This document shows, piece after piece, positions 53,476 to 62,750 of a stretch of DNA of 64,000 nt; position 1 is the stretch's first letter, and each line of letters starts with the position of its first letter. A program made the translations under genes and the position numbers. This DNA comes from Candidatus Thorarchaeota archaeon (GTDB taxonomy: Archaea > Asgardarchaeota > Thorarchaeia > Thorarchaeales > Thorarchaeaceae). The DNA is taken from assembly GCA_029855935.1 (NCBI GenBank), contig JAGSHN010000005.1, forward strand, positions 62,001-126,000, written 5' to 3'. The notes beneath the pieces are model-generated. The model was not told the DNA's origin and did not search any database. It was given only the letters and a program-made list of their open reading frames with translations.

Positions 53476-53548
53476 TAGTTCTACACAAGCTACATGCCGA
53501 GAGGGTAGCGGTGTATTTTTACGACAGGAGGGAGCCCTCACACAGATT

Positions 53549-54298
53549 ATGAGTAGTATAATTGTGGGTTTCACGGCGAGCCTACTTGCGGGTGCGGCCA
53601 CCGGGTTGGGCGCGATTCCAGTGCTCTTTGGGCGCTCATTCTCACGTCGTACGCTGGATCTCATGTTGGGGTTTGCAGCTGGTGTGATGCTCGCAGCATC
53701 TGCATTCAGTCTTCTTGTGCCAGCACTGGAACATATCTATGGCGGGGTCATCGTTGTGAGCGCAGGTTTCATACTCGGAGGCGCTACGGTTCATCTTGTG
53801 GACAAGTACGTACCTCACGAACATCTGATGAAGGGGCCAGAGGGGCCAGCGAGTTCAATGCCACGAACCTGGCTCCTCGTGATTGCGATAACAATCCATA
53901 ACTTTCCAGAGGGGCTTGCAGTCGGCGTCGCCTTTGGTGCCGAGAGTATTGGAACTGGAATTACCATAGCCACCGCGATTGGCCTACAGAACATCCCAGA
54001 GGGGCTCGCTGTTGCTGCTCCCCTTGTCAGGAACGGGTACAGCAGATTGAGGGCGGGAGGAATAGCACTGCTTACGGGTCTCGTGGAGCCACTCGGAGGG
54101 GCAGTGGGAGTGATAGTCGTGACCCTCTCTCAAGTACTATTGCCTTGGGGCCTGGCATTTGCGGCAGGAGCTATGATCTTCGTGGTGAGCGACGAGATGA
54201 TACCAGAGAGTCATAGTGGAGGGTTTGAACGGTACGCCACACTAGGACTGATGGTTGGCTTTGTGATAATGATGGTTCTGGACAACTTCTTCGGCTAG
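53549..54298 (+). CDS. ZIP-family metal transporter
   Basis: 249-residue inner-membrane transporter for zinc or other divalent metals, about eight helices. The metal-site helices are HNFPEGLAVGVAFGA and QNIPEGLAVAAPL, diagnostic of ZIP/ZupT. The open frame runs back into tRNA-Met, but ATG 53549 is the true start: the TATA-like TATTTTTA near 53515 predicts a short-leader mRNA, and GGAGGG lies upstream. Confidence 0.93.
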   Translation: MSSIIVGFTASLLAGAATGLGAIPVLFGRSFSRRTLDLMLGFAAGVMLAASAFSLLVPALEHIYGGVIVVSAGFILGGATVHLVDKYVPHEHLMKGPEGPASSMPRTWLLVIAITIHNFPEGLAVGVAFGAESIGTGITIATAIGLQNIPEGLAVAAPLVRNGYSRLRAGGIALLTGLVEPLGGAVGVIVVTLSQVLLPWGLAFAAGAMIFVVSDEMIPESHSGGFERYATLGLMVGFVIMMVLDNFFG

Positions 54299-54387
54299 TC
54301 GCTGTTAGAAACGGCTGGGAGAGGCGTTTTTTATAGCGTCTCGACAGCAAGCTTAATATTGACAGCAATTGGGAAAATCGATTAGGT

Positions 54388-54522
54388 GCCGCCGTGGCTC
54401 AGTCGGTAGAGCGACAGCCTGTTAAGTTGTAGTGCAATGCAGTCCGCGTTGCACGACGACTGGTCGGAGGTTCGAGATGCACAGTGATGCCATTGTGCAC
54501 GGGAACCCTCCCGGCGGCGCCA
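54388..54522 (+). tRNA. tRNA-Asn (GUU) with two introns
   Basis: Acceptor GCCGCCG/CGGCGGC, D arm GCTC/GAGC, anticodon stem ACAGC/GTTGT around CTGTTAA (anticodon 54421-54423), T stem GGAGG/CCTCC, discriminator G, encoded CCA. Removing 54432-54461 (30 nt, hairpin GTGCAA/TTGCAC) restores variable loop AGGTC; removing 54476-54504 (29 nt, hairpin TGCACA/TGTGCA) restores T-loop TTCGAAC. The first intron is at the same place as in tRNA-Met; the second is inside the T-loop near 58/59, with one base of boundary ambiguity. Confidence 0.9.
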
Positions 54523-54660
54523 CTCTTCGATTCTCATTCTTTCCCGTCCTCGTAGAGACCATCCACTGATATCCTACGGCCCATGTGATGTATACACAAT
54601 GAAAACGAGTAAATACAGGTGAGGTGACGAGGCCGAAGACAAGACAGGACGGCGACTCCG

Positions 54661-55281
54661 ATGACCAAGGACGACCATAAAGACACTACAATGACCGTGT
54701 GGTGCCCATTGATTGCACCGGAGTACCGTGACAAGCTGCGAGGATACCTTGACGAGCTGCCCCGCGTGAACACAGCCTATGAGGACTGGCTGTCATCAAT
54801 CAGAGGAAAGCCGGTCGTTGGCGTTGACATAGGAGTGATCCTTGATCGAATCAGGATGCTGATGATCAATATCGGTATTGCCTTTGCACAGAACAGGGCG
54901 CTTGCCGAGGCGGTTCAATCCGTGGTATCGGAACAACTTCGGACCTCGGCCTTGAAGCTGGCCGAGAGATTACCAGATGGGTCCCAACTGGAGCATCTCG
55001 CAAGAGCCATAGTAGAGGAGTTCTTCAACGAGATAAAGTTCACACGAGACGTCGTTCCAGAAGAAGAGATAGAGAGTGTAGCGAGGAAAATCATCGAGGG
55101 GATAAGTCAGGACAGAGGACAGGATAGGAGCGGATTTCTGAAGAGGGCTCTATCACGCGGGGCAAGAGAGGATCCACCGGATTTGAACTCAGTCATCGAA
55201 AGAGCATTGCAGAATAGTACAAGCATTGTGAAGAAGCTCTACGTGCGGCTTCTCACACCCAATCCGTGGGCCGACCTATGA
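54661..55281 (+). CDS. Unrecognised 206-residue soluble protein
   Basis: Predicted helical protein, charged, with no motif that I recognise. WCPLIAPEYRDKLRGYLDELP, IRMLMINIGIAFAQNRALAEAV and VVPEEEIESVARKIIEGIS are notable segments. ATG 54661 is the chosen start (54691 possible). It has its own upstream region after tRNA-Asn and precedes the MutS-like gene by about 100 bases. No function proposed. Confidence 0.7.
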   Translation: MTKDDHKDTTMTVWCPLIAPEYRDKLRGYLDELPRVNTAYEDWLSSIRGKPVVGVDIGVILDRIRMLMINIGIAFAQNRALAEAVQSVVSEQLRTSALKLAERLPDGSQLEHLARAIVEEFFNEIKFTRDVVPEEEIESVARKIIEGISQDRGQDRSGFLKRALSRGAREDPPDLNSVIERALQNSTSIVKKLYVRLLTPNPWADL

Positions 55282-55383
55282 AGTCATCAGAGAGGTATTG
55301 GGGCACATCGGGAGGGCTCAGTCACGTTTTTAGGACGACTATGGAATCGAGATGACTGAGATAAACCGAAGGGGATTCTGATA

Positions 55384-57606
55384 GTGAGTATAACAAAGCT
55401 CTCGGACATTCCTGGCGTGGGCGAGAAGGTGCGAAAGGCATTGATTGAACACTTTGGGAGTGAGAACGTTGCACTCAAGGTGATATTGGACTCGCGAGTA
55501 GACCTTGTTGCTGCGGTTCCAGGACTGGGGAGCAGACAGGCAATCAACATCGTGAAAGGCGCCTTTGAGGTGCAATTTGGCGCCAGTTCCAACATGCTGT
55601 TACGAAGCACGGATGCCCGTAAGATATTCGAGATGACATTGGAAATCATAAGAGGTTACGCCAACACCAGCTATGCGCGAGACAAGCTTGTGTTATATTT
55701 CCCACTCCCCCCGGATAAGATGGACGTGATAATGGAGCGTCAGAAGTATTTTGCTGATGCCGCCGAGATGGCGCGAAATCTATCGACAGAACAACGAGAA
55801 ACCCTCAGAAAGGAGCTCTCTCAGGTACGTGGTCTGTTTCGTCGGGTCCCCCCAAGACGCATAGAGGGACGAGTCGTCCTCACGAATGATGACAAGGTCT
55901 TCGACAAACTCGTTCAGGCGGGAGTGGATCGGTGGTGTCCGGTATATATCCTGTCTGAGGGAGAGAACGCGATAGACTATGCACAGGGCTTTGACCTTGT
56001 CATATTCATCTCACCTCTGGGTCTGTATGATGAATCGCTTGATCACTTTGACAATGTTGAGATATTGGGAAAAGAGTGGTCCATCGATGACATACTCCCC
56101 GAGAAGACCATCGGGTTCTACGCACGGAACTACCGTGTCATTGACGCAGCGTGCAGGCTCACTGAAGTGTTCCAATCACTCCCAGTCAACGTGTCGGTAG
56201 AGGCCTTCAAGAGGGCAATCGACTTTGAGAGAATACAGCGGGTCGGTGAGCTACTTGCACAACTGGACGAGTCCGGAAATATAGCAGTAGGTGTAGACGA
56301 GGAGATAGACCGGTATCGGAATGCCGTCAAGATATTCCCCACTGCAATTGCTGAGGTCGAGGCCTGGGCAAATGATGAGATAACGAGCCGTATTGCCAAG
56401 AGTGAAGTCACGCTTGGCGGACAGCAGATAATCAGCATTCTCCAGTCTGCAGAGGCTGACGCGGGAGATGCAGATGCTCTCCGCAACATGCTCCCGGCCG
56501 AGATAATCGAAACATTCTCTACAACCATTCGAGAGGCGGAGGACAAGCTGGTCCAGATGTTGGGTCTCACAGTGCGTGAGGCAGACTGGGTAACAGGCAT
56601 AATCAGTGAGGACATCGCCCTGCCTGTCAAGATGCTGCCGGCCCAGATAAACGCGCTCGAAGACCGTCTACGTCGACTCTATGCCGAACGACAATTTCGG
56701 CTGATGAAGAAAGTAGCCAGAGAGTTGGACCAGCTAAGGGAGGCAGTGGTAGAGGCTGTACAGACTCTTCTGGAATTTGATCTGTTCCTCGCGGTGGGCC
56801 TGTTTGCCGCGGACTACGATCTCCACACGCCCGAGATCTCGATGGACTTCAGGGGTGTTGGTATCGTTGGAGCTCGGAATCTCTTTCTAGTGAACAGCTG
56901 GTTGAAGGGAAAGCACGGTGAGGTGCAACCGATTGACTACGTGATAGGGGACACCCCGTTCAGACCGAAGGGCACTAGTGGCGAGAACTGTGCCATCCTA
57001 TCTGGGGCCAATAGTGGAGGCAAGACGACAACAATACAGACAATCGCACAGATAGTGATGCTCGCCCAGGCCGGGTTTCCAGTGCCAGCCGAGAGAGCAT
57101 ATCTCCGCGTATTCGAAGAGATATACTTCTTCTACAAGAGCAGAGGCATGGTCAGTGCCGGGGCCTTTGAAACGACACTAAAACAGTTCGCGGACATCGC
57201 TGTATCCGAGAAATCAAAGCTCGCCCTCTTCGATGAGATTGAGGCAATAACCGAGCCGGGAAGCGCAGCAAACGTCATTGCAGGCCTGCTCGAGATACTG
57301 CAGAAGGACGAGAAGAACATGACTGTCATCTGCAGCCATCTCGCAAGGGAGATCAAACAGGCGACAGACGCGCCTGTCAGAATTGATGGAATCGAGGCAA
57401 AGGGGCTGAATGAGAGGTTGGAGCTAATAGTGGACAGGACACCGCGCTTTGGGCATCTGGCACGAAGCACCCCGGAACTCATCGTCGAGAGGCTGTCAAA
57501 ACTGACAAAGGGGCCCAAACGAGAAGTCTATCTGCGAATACTTGAGAACCTCACGCGACTCAGAGAAGACGAGGAACGTCTGCAGCAGAAGGGGGTTACA
57601 GACTGA
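55384..57606 (+). CDS. Archaeal MutS-like ATPase (MutS2/MutS5 type)
   Basis: 740-residue MutS-family ATPase. Two helix-hairpin-helix motifs at the N-terminus (LSDIPGVGEKVRKALIEHFG and AAVPGLGSRQAINIV), a long helical lever, and the ATPase domain with AILSGANSGGKTTTIQ (Walker A), LALFDEIEAI (Walker B) and TVICSHLAREI. There is no N-terminal mismatch-binding domain and no C-terminal Smr domain, so classic mismatch repair is unlikely; recombination or DNA junction work is likelier (inference). GTG 55384. It shares one base with the next gene. Confidence 0.9.
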   Translation: MSITKLSDIPGVGEKVRKALIEHFGSENVALKVILDSRVDLVAAVPGLGSRQAINIVKGAFEVQFGASSNMLLRSTDARKIFEMTLEIIRGYANTSYARDKLVLYFPLPPDKMDVIMERQKYFADAAEMARNLSTEQRETLRKELSQVRGLFRRVPPRRIEGRVVLTNDDKVFDKLVQAGVDRWCPVYILSEGENAIDYAQGFDLVIFISPLGLYDESLDHFDNVEILGKEWSIDDILPEKTIGFYARNYRVIDAACRLTEVFQSLPVNVSVEAFKRAIDFERIQRVGELLAQLDESGNIAVGVDEEIDRYRNAVKIFPTAIAEVEAWANDEITSRIAKSEVTLGGQQIISILQSAEADAGDADALRNMLPAEIIETFSTTIREAEDKLVQMLGLTVREADWVTGIISEDIALPVKMLPAQINALEDRLRRLYAERQFRLMKKVARELDQLREAVVEAVQTLLEFDLFLAVGLFAADYDLHTPEISMDFRGVGIVGARNLFLVNSWLKGKHGEVQPIDYVIGDTPFRPKGTSGENCAILSGANSGGKTTTIQTIAQIVMLAQAGFPVPAERAYLRVFEEIYFFYKSRGMVSAGAFETTLKQFADIAVSEKSKLALFDEIEAITEPGSAANVIAGLLEILQKDEKNMTVICSHLAREIKQATDAPVRIDGIEAKGLNERLELIVDRTPRFGHLARSTPELIVERLSKLTKGPKREVYLRILENLTRLREDEERLQQKGVTD

Positions 57607-58187
57607 TGAACAGGGTGTTGATCTTCGGGGATCTCCACGTTCCGACCAGAGCTGACTCAATACCTGAGGCCTTCTGGGACCACATAAGCTCTCAGCAATA
57701 CGACTTTGCATTGGTGACTGGCGACTTGATAACTGAGGACGACATGCGTAGGGTCATGCCGCCTTTGCCAAGATGCTACATAGTGAGAGGCAACATGGAC
57801 AGAGAGGCCAAGCATCCAATCCATCACAAGGTCAAGGTGGGAAAGGCGAAAGTCTTCCTTATGCACGGAACCCACCTTGTTCCTCGGGGTAATCTGGAAC
57901 AGTTCTTTGACCTCTTGGTCGAACAGAAAGCAGACATAGGCGTCTACGGTCACACACATCAACCTCAGATTGAGTATGCCCACAATCGGTTGTTTCTCAA
58001 CCCAGGGACTATAACAGGTGCCACAGGCGGATGGGGCGGCAGACAGGATGCCACATTTCTGGAGTTAGAAGTCGATGGCGACAAAATCACTGCACGCCTG
58101 ATAAGGACGGACTGGAAGAAAATCGAACATATTCCTCTGACCTACAGGATGACGGAGTTGGGTATCGAGCGGGCAACATTCTACTAG
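57606..58187 (+). CDS. Metallophosphoesterase, YfcE/MJ0936 type
   Basis: 193-residue phosphodiesterase with the calcineurin-like metal motifs: IFGDLHVP, VTGDLITED, VRGNMDRE, LMHGT and VYGHTHQPQ. The ATG overlaps the MutS-like stop (TGATG-type), so they are co-translated. Relatives cleave model phosphodiesters and 2',3'-cyclic nucleotides; the natural substrate is unknown. Confidence 0.92.
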   Translation: MNRVLIFGDLHVPTRADSIPEAFWDHISSQQYDFALVTGDLITEDDMRRVMPPLPRCYIVRGNMDREAKHPIHHKVKVGKAKVFLMHGTHLVPRGNLEQFFDLLVEQKADIGVYGHTHQPQIEYAHNRLFLNPGTITGATGGWGGRQDATFLELEVDGDKITARLIRTDWKKIEHIPLTYRMTELGIERATFY

Positions 58188-58203
58188 AACACGCGACCTG
58201 CCC

Positions 58204-59199
58204 TCAATATCCCCGACGGATATCAACAATATTCAGAGGAGTCTGACCACGTAGAAAACGCAGCACATTCTCAGCAGCGAAGCGAATCTGGTGTTTGCGG
58301 GTCGCCTGCGAGTAACCAGCCCGATGAGGCGTCATGATCACATTGTCCAACTCGTGAAAGGGGTATCTTGACGGAGGAGAGTTCTTACCGCCCCATTGGG
58401 AGGGGTATCGCCACCATACGTCGAGCGCGGCACCGGCAATTCGGCCTGTGGATAGGGCCTCGTATAGGGCACGCTCATCAACAACCTCCCCACGTGATAC
58501 ATTGACCAAGATTGCGGAGGACTTCATCCACGAGAGGAACTTTCCATCGACCATGCCTCTTGTTTCGGGGGTCAATGGTACTGTCAGTATCACAAAGTCC
58601 GCCTGACGCACAAGAGGCTCAATTTCGGTGAATGGCACGACCTCTGAAGCAAGGTCTTGAGCACTCACCTTTCCACTACGAGTTGCGGCGACCACTTCCA
58701 CCTCCAGCGCCCGGAGCCGTTGCGCCACGGCAGACCCAATCTGACCCAGACCGACCAAGAGACATCTGGACCCACGAATCTCTCTGTTTGGGGACAGACC
58801 TGCGTAGGTGTACCTCCAGTCCCCGGCGCGCAGATAGCGGTCACTGGGAACGATGTTCTTTGCTGCAGCAAGCAGGAGCGCTATAGCGAACTCGGCCACC
58901 TCTTCGGCATTGACATGTGAATTACACACCGTGATGTCACCGCGTGCAAGAACAGCCTCACGATCAATTTTGTCGACGCCAGCTCCAACTGCCTGTATCA
59001 TCTTCAAGGACTTTGCATGAAGGATGTACTCGCCAGGCACTCTGCCCGAGATGACAGCGACAGCGTCACCTCCGTGCAGAAGCATGTCCTTAGGGTCGCG
59101 TGTACTCGTCACCACCTCAGCAGCCCCATCAAGAATGGCGCGTATCTCTTCAACCACCTCAGAGGTGTAGGGTACGAGAACTCGCGGCAGTCTGGACAT
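58204..59199 (-). CDS. D-isomer 2-hydroxyacid dehydrogenase (phosphoglycerate dehydrogenase-like)
   Basis: 331-residue NAD-dependent dehydrogenase. LVGLGQIGSAVAQRL binds NAD; VNVSRGEVVDERALYEAL has the substrate-binding Arg; TPHRAGYS has the catalytic His. The catalytic Glu normally in DVFxxEP is missing: the segment reads ALDVWWRYP. There is no ACT domain, so it is not a full-length SerA. ATG 59199 with GAGGTG upstream is chosen; the longer frame from 59241 is unlikely. The substrate is uncertain. Confidence 0.88.
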   Translation of the reverse strand: MSRLPRVLVPYTSEVVEEIRAILDGAAEVVTSTRDPKDMLLHGGDAVAVISGRVPGEYILHAKSLKMIQAVGAGVDKIDREAVLARGDITVCNSHVNAEEVAEFAIALLLAAAKNIVPSDRYLRAGDWRYTYAGLSPNREIRGSRCLLVGLGQIGSAVAQRLRALEVEVVAATRSGKVSAQDLASEVVPFTEIEPLVRQADFVILTVPLTPETRGMVDGKFLSWMKSSAILVNVSRGEVVDERALYEALSTGRIAGAALDVWWRYPSQWGGKNSPPSRYPFHELDNVIMTPHRAGYSQATRKHQIRFAAENVLRFLRGQTPLNIVDIRRGY

Positions 59200-59312
59200 G
59201 AAGATTTGCACCTCATAGATAGTGCGGCCGAGTGTGTGCACGATGTCTTATGCTCAAGAAAGAGGTTGTGGTCGGAGCGACGTATGAAACGCCACTCCTC
59301 CCGCTGGTGGAA

Positions 59313-60827
59313 TCAATAAGACCTCGCCACGTAGACCACTTCGCGTGCCGGACGACCACAGACGACACAGACTCCGTCAGGCTTCTCCTCGACATCAATC
59401 CGAGTGCCACGAATCTCGCCTCCCGTCTGGGCCTTGATCTCCTCGGCGCACTCCAAGCCGTCCATCTCGGTGGTGCAGAATGGGATGCGAGCAATCTTTC
59501 CTCGTTCCACAGCGTCACGAATCTCACCCATCCTGTCAGCATCAACTATGAGGCCCTCGAACTTCGCCTCGGCCTGCTTCCTAAGAGTCTGGTCTATGTC
59601 CTCACCAAGCGCGACAATGTGAGAAACAACGTCCGCCAGCGGGACCGTTTCACGCTTCATCAAGTCACGACGGAAGAGGACCACTGTTTCTTCGGACATT
59701 TCACGAGGACCAATCTCCGCGCGAATAGGGACACCCTTCATCTCCCAGTAGTTGAACTTCCAACCAGGGGTGGCCTCATCATCGTCCAGATAGACACGAA
59801 TACCTGCCTGTTGGAGGAGGTTCCTGAAACGATGACAGTAGTCCATCACATCTTCCTCATTCTCCACCTTGAAGATGGGCACTATGACCACCTGATAGGG
59901 GGCCAGCTTGTAGGGAAGTCTGAGGCCCTTGTCATCGCCGTGAACAGAGATCATCGCGCCATAGATTCTCGAGATTGCAGGACCATAGCAGGTCTGATAC
60001 GCATAGACCAGTTCGTTGTCCTCGTTCACGTACTTTATGTCAAAGGCGCGCGCGAAGTTGTCGCCCAAGTCGTGAGTGGAGGGCAGCTGAATCACCTTGC
60101 CATCAGGCATCAGCGTGTCGGCAGCATAGGTGTTGACTCCGCCGGGAAACTTGTCCCACTGGGTCCGCTTGAAGACCATCACGGGAATCCCAAATTGCTC
60201 TGTCACAACCTCCTTGGTCGTTTCGAGGTCCTCCAGTACCTGGGCCTTTGCCTCCTCGTGTGTAGCGAAGACGTTGTGGCTCTCGATCCACAGGAACTCG
60301 CGGCCTCGCAGGAACGGCCGCGTGCTCTTCACCTCAGACCTGAAGACCGAACATCGCTGATACCGTTTCAGAGGAAGGTCACGCCAGCTGCGGACCCACA
60401 GAGCGTACATTGGATAGATTGCCGTTTCGCTCGTGGGCCGCAACGCGAGCCGCTCCTCAAGCCTCTCACCCGTACCAACCTCGCTGATCCAGAACACCTG
60501 AGGCGTGAAGCCCTCCACGTGCTCAGCCTCTTTGATGAGATTGCTCTCTGGAATCACGGTCGGGAAGAGCATCGGGAGATGGTCCTTGCGTTGCAAAGCA
60601 GCCTCATAGAGGTCGAACATGATCTCCATGCTCATTACACTCCAAGGTAGGAAGGGAGTGAAGCCCTTGACTCCATATCGGATGTCAGCCAGTTCAGCCA
60701 CTTTGCATATCTCACCGAACCACTCGGGAAAGTTCTTCTCCTTACTGATATTGAATATGGCCTTTCTGCTCTCATCTTGCTTGCTCTTGACTGTCACAGT
60801 GGACTCAGCCTCCAAGAACTCTGACAA
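59313..60827 (-). CDS. proS: Prolyl-tRNA synthetase (archaeal/eukaryotic type)
   Basis: Charges tRNA-Pro. 504 residues of the shorter archaeal form without the bacterial editing insert: class II motifs PMLFPTVIPESNL, LRPTSETAIYPMYALWVRSWRDLP, and ISVHGDDKGLRLPYKLAPYQVV, then the anticodon domain and a zinc-binding C-terminus (CTTEMDGLECAE and CVVCGRPAREVVYVARSY), ending in the conserved tyrosine. A TATA-like CTTAAATAGG near 60925 lies upstream. A long plus-strand frame over this gene is a shadow. Confidence 0.96.
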   Translation of the reverse strand: MSEFLEAESTVTVKSKQDESRKAIFNISKEKNFPEWFGEICKVAELADIRYGVKGFTPFLPWSVMSMEIMFDLYEAALQRKDHLPMLFPTVIPESNLIKEAEHVEGFTPQVFWISEVGTGERLEERLALRPTSETAIYPMYALWVRSWRDLPLKRYQRCSVFRSEVKSTRPFLRGREFLWIESHNVFATHEEAKAQVLEDLETTKEVVTEQFGIPVMVFKRTQWDKFPGGVNTYAADTLMPDGKVIQLPSTHDLGDNFARAFDIKYVNEDNELVYAYQTCYGPAISRIYGAMISVHGDDKGLRLPYKLAPYQVVIVPIFKVENEEDVMDYCHRFRNLLQQAGIRVYLDDDEATPGWKFNYWEMKGVPIRAEIGPREMSEETVVLFRRDLMKRETVPLADVVSHIVALGEDIDQTLRKQAEAKFEGLIVDADRMGEIRDAVERGKIARIPFCTTEMDGLECAEEIKAQTGGEIRGTRIDVEEKPDGVCVVCGRPAREVVYVARSY

Positions 60828-61000
60828 GCGGTGAACTGGCTAGGACTGAGAAAGAGTCTATTGACGATACGGAACGTAACCACCTAGCACTGAGGTTCAC
60901 CCAAGACGCCCTTCCGGCAGACCCTATTTAAGTTCTACCGTGTCACATCTCTACCTCCAGGCGTCTGTTTCTGAGGGCTGCTGCACAGTCTCTCCAGATA

Positions 61001-61522
61001 TCATCTCTTGAGTGTGACGTCTCCAATCTCGCGCATCCGCTCATCCCATCGATACTTCTGAATCAGAGCCGCAACTCCGGGCGGAACGAGCTCTTGCCAA
61101 GGCCCGTTCTCTCGAATCAGGCGTCGAATATGAGTACCACTGTATCTTGTCCGATCCAACAAGGATGCCTCACCCACCTCGACGCCCGCATCACGGAACA
61201 GTCTTCGAACGAGAGGATTGTGAGTATAGCCCTTCTGAAAATAGGGGACAAGACTTCGGAGGTGGGCCACCCACAGTGGATGAATGTGGATATCGGGAAC
61301 TGGAACTATATCAATGCGTTCAAGCGGGAAATTCTCATCAATCAGCGCACGTTTCAGCATCATTATGCGCTCGCCCCCGCTAAATGGGTTGTCAGGCGTG
61401 TGAGAGTATTGTGCACTGCCTATTGCAATCACAAGATCCTCATCACGGTCGAGAATCTGATGAATGGTAAAGAGATGGCCGTTGTGTACTGGTTGAAACC
61501 TACCCACGAACACCGAGCGCAT
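61001..61522 (-). CDS. nadM: Nicotinamide-nucleotide adenylyltransferase
   Basis: Joins NMN and ATP to make NAD, final step of NAD synthesis. 173 residues: SVFVGRFQPVHNGHL (HxGH nucleotide-binding motif), IGSAQYSHTPDNPFSGGERIMML and YSGTHIRRLIRENGPW, diagnostic of archaeal NadM. Works in the same pathway as NadC at 51.7 kb. ATG 61522; divergent from rtcA. Confidence 0.95.
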   Translation of the reverse strand: MRSVFVGRFQPVHNGHLFTIHQILDRDEDLVIAIGSAQYSHTPDNPFSGGERIMMLKRALIDENFPLERIDIVPVPDIHIHPLWVAHLRSLVPYFQKGYTHNPLVRRLFRDAGVEVGEASLLDRTRYSGTHIRRLIRENGPWQELVPPGVAALIQKYRWDERMREIGDVTLKR

Positions 61523-61679
61523 GATTAGTCATCTACGATTCGATAGTGGTGTCTGATAAGGATTCTCAACGTCTTGACTGTAGAGGCAGCGCCATACTCT
61601 TTAGGTACATAGCAGTACAATGTCAGGCTGGAACGAACGAACTCTGAGACGCGATTATTGAGAGAGGTGCCGTAGTGCG

Positions 61680-62750
61680 ATGATAGACATTGATGGCGCA
61701 TACGGAGAGGGCGGTGGACAGATTCTCAGAACGGCAGTTTCTCTCTCGGCCCTGACGATGAAACCCGTGAGAGTCTACAATATCAGAGCAGGTAGGACTC
61801 CACCGGGCCTGAAGAAACAACACATGGCGGGAATAAGAATAGTCGGGGAACTTGTCGATGCGCAGATTGATGGGCTCGAGGAGGGAAGTACCGAGATAGT
61901 ATTCCAACCTAGGGCGAGGAGGGGTGGTACGTTCAGACATGATGTTGGTACAGCGGGGTCCATTGGTCTCGTTCTTCAGGCAGTCATCCCAGCGGCAATG
62001 CTGGCTCCTGACAACATCACACTTGATCTTATCGGAGGCACCGATGTGGCTTGGAGCCCGCCGATAGACTACATGAGATACGTCTTTGCCCCTGTGGTCC
62101 GCCAGATGGGGGTGCACCTCGAGATTGAGGTGATGCGAAGGGGGCACTATCCACGGGGTGGCGGGAGAGTGAGATGCAGTATAAGACGCCCTGATGAGCT
62201 AGTGCCCTCCGTGATGGACCGTCTGGGCAGAATTGAGAGAGTTGAGGGCATCTCGCACTGCGTCAAGCTGCCAGCACATGTCGCCAGACGACAAGCAGAG
62301 GCGGCGGCCAGAGTTCTGAGAGTGAACGGAGTAGACAGAGTGGACATCCGAGTCGAAACCTACGAGAAGAAGTCTGACCCACACAGGGGGCCAGGCAGCG
62401 GCATTGTCCTCTGGGCGGTGGACGACTCGGGTCACATTCTTGGAGCAGATTCATTGGGTGAGAGGAATAAGAGTGCGGAGAGCGTAGGACAAGAGGCAGC
62501 CGAGAAACTCACGAGGTATATTGCCCGCGGAAGGGCACTGGATCCAAACTTGGGAGATATGATTGTACCCTACATTGCTCTCGCATCGGGAGAGAGTGCT
62601 GTTTCGGTGGCTGAGGTGACATCACATCTTCGGACAAATGTGTGGGCGACAAACAGGATTCTCGGTGTAAACATCAAACTCGACGAGTTTGACGACGGGA
62701 CCGGCAGGCTGATGGTGAGAGGAGTGGGGCTCAGGAGCCTGCCTCGGTGA
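61680..62750 (+). CDS. rtcA: RNA 3'-terminal phosphate cyclase
   Basis: Converts RNA 3'-phosphate to a 2',3'-cyclic phosphate using ATP. 356 residues: DGAYGEGGGQILRTAVSLSALT, RAGRTPPGLKKQHMAG, GGTDVAWSPPIDYMR, PRGGGRV, and TSHLRTNVWATNRIL, which holds the adenylated His. GAGGTG upstream of ATG 61680 is a good ribosome binding site. Its end overlaps the convergent NOG1-like gene by 20 bases. Confidence 0.95.
   Translation: MIDIDGAYGEGGGQILRTAVSLSALTMKPVRVYNIRAGRTPPGLKKQHMAGIRIVGELVDAQIDGLEEGSTEIVFQPRARRGGTFRHDVGTAGSIGLVLQAVIPAAMLAPDNITLDLIGGTDVAWSPPIDYMRYVFAPVVRQMGVHLEIEVMRRGHYPRGGGRVRCSIRRPDELVPSVMDRLGRIERVEGISHCVKLPAHVARRQAEAAARVLRVNGVDRVDIRVETYEKKSDPHRGPGSGIVLWAVDDSGHILGADSLGERNKSAESVGQEAAEKLTRYIARGRALDPNLGDMIVPYIALASGESAVSVAEVTSHLRTNVWATNRILGVNIKLDEFDDGTGRLMVRGVGLRSLPR

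Noticed and set aside
53387-53548. N-terminal extension of the ZIP transporter
   Set aside because: It translates tRNA-Met sequence; TATA spacing and the family start point to ATG 53549.
59232-60650. 472-codon open frame on the plus strand
   Set aside because: It lies opposite the well-supported ProRS gene, has no family features, and reflects codon bias of the real gene.
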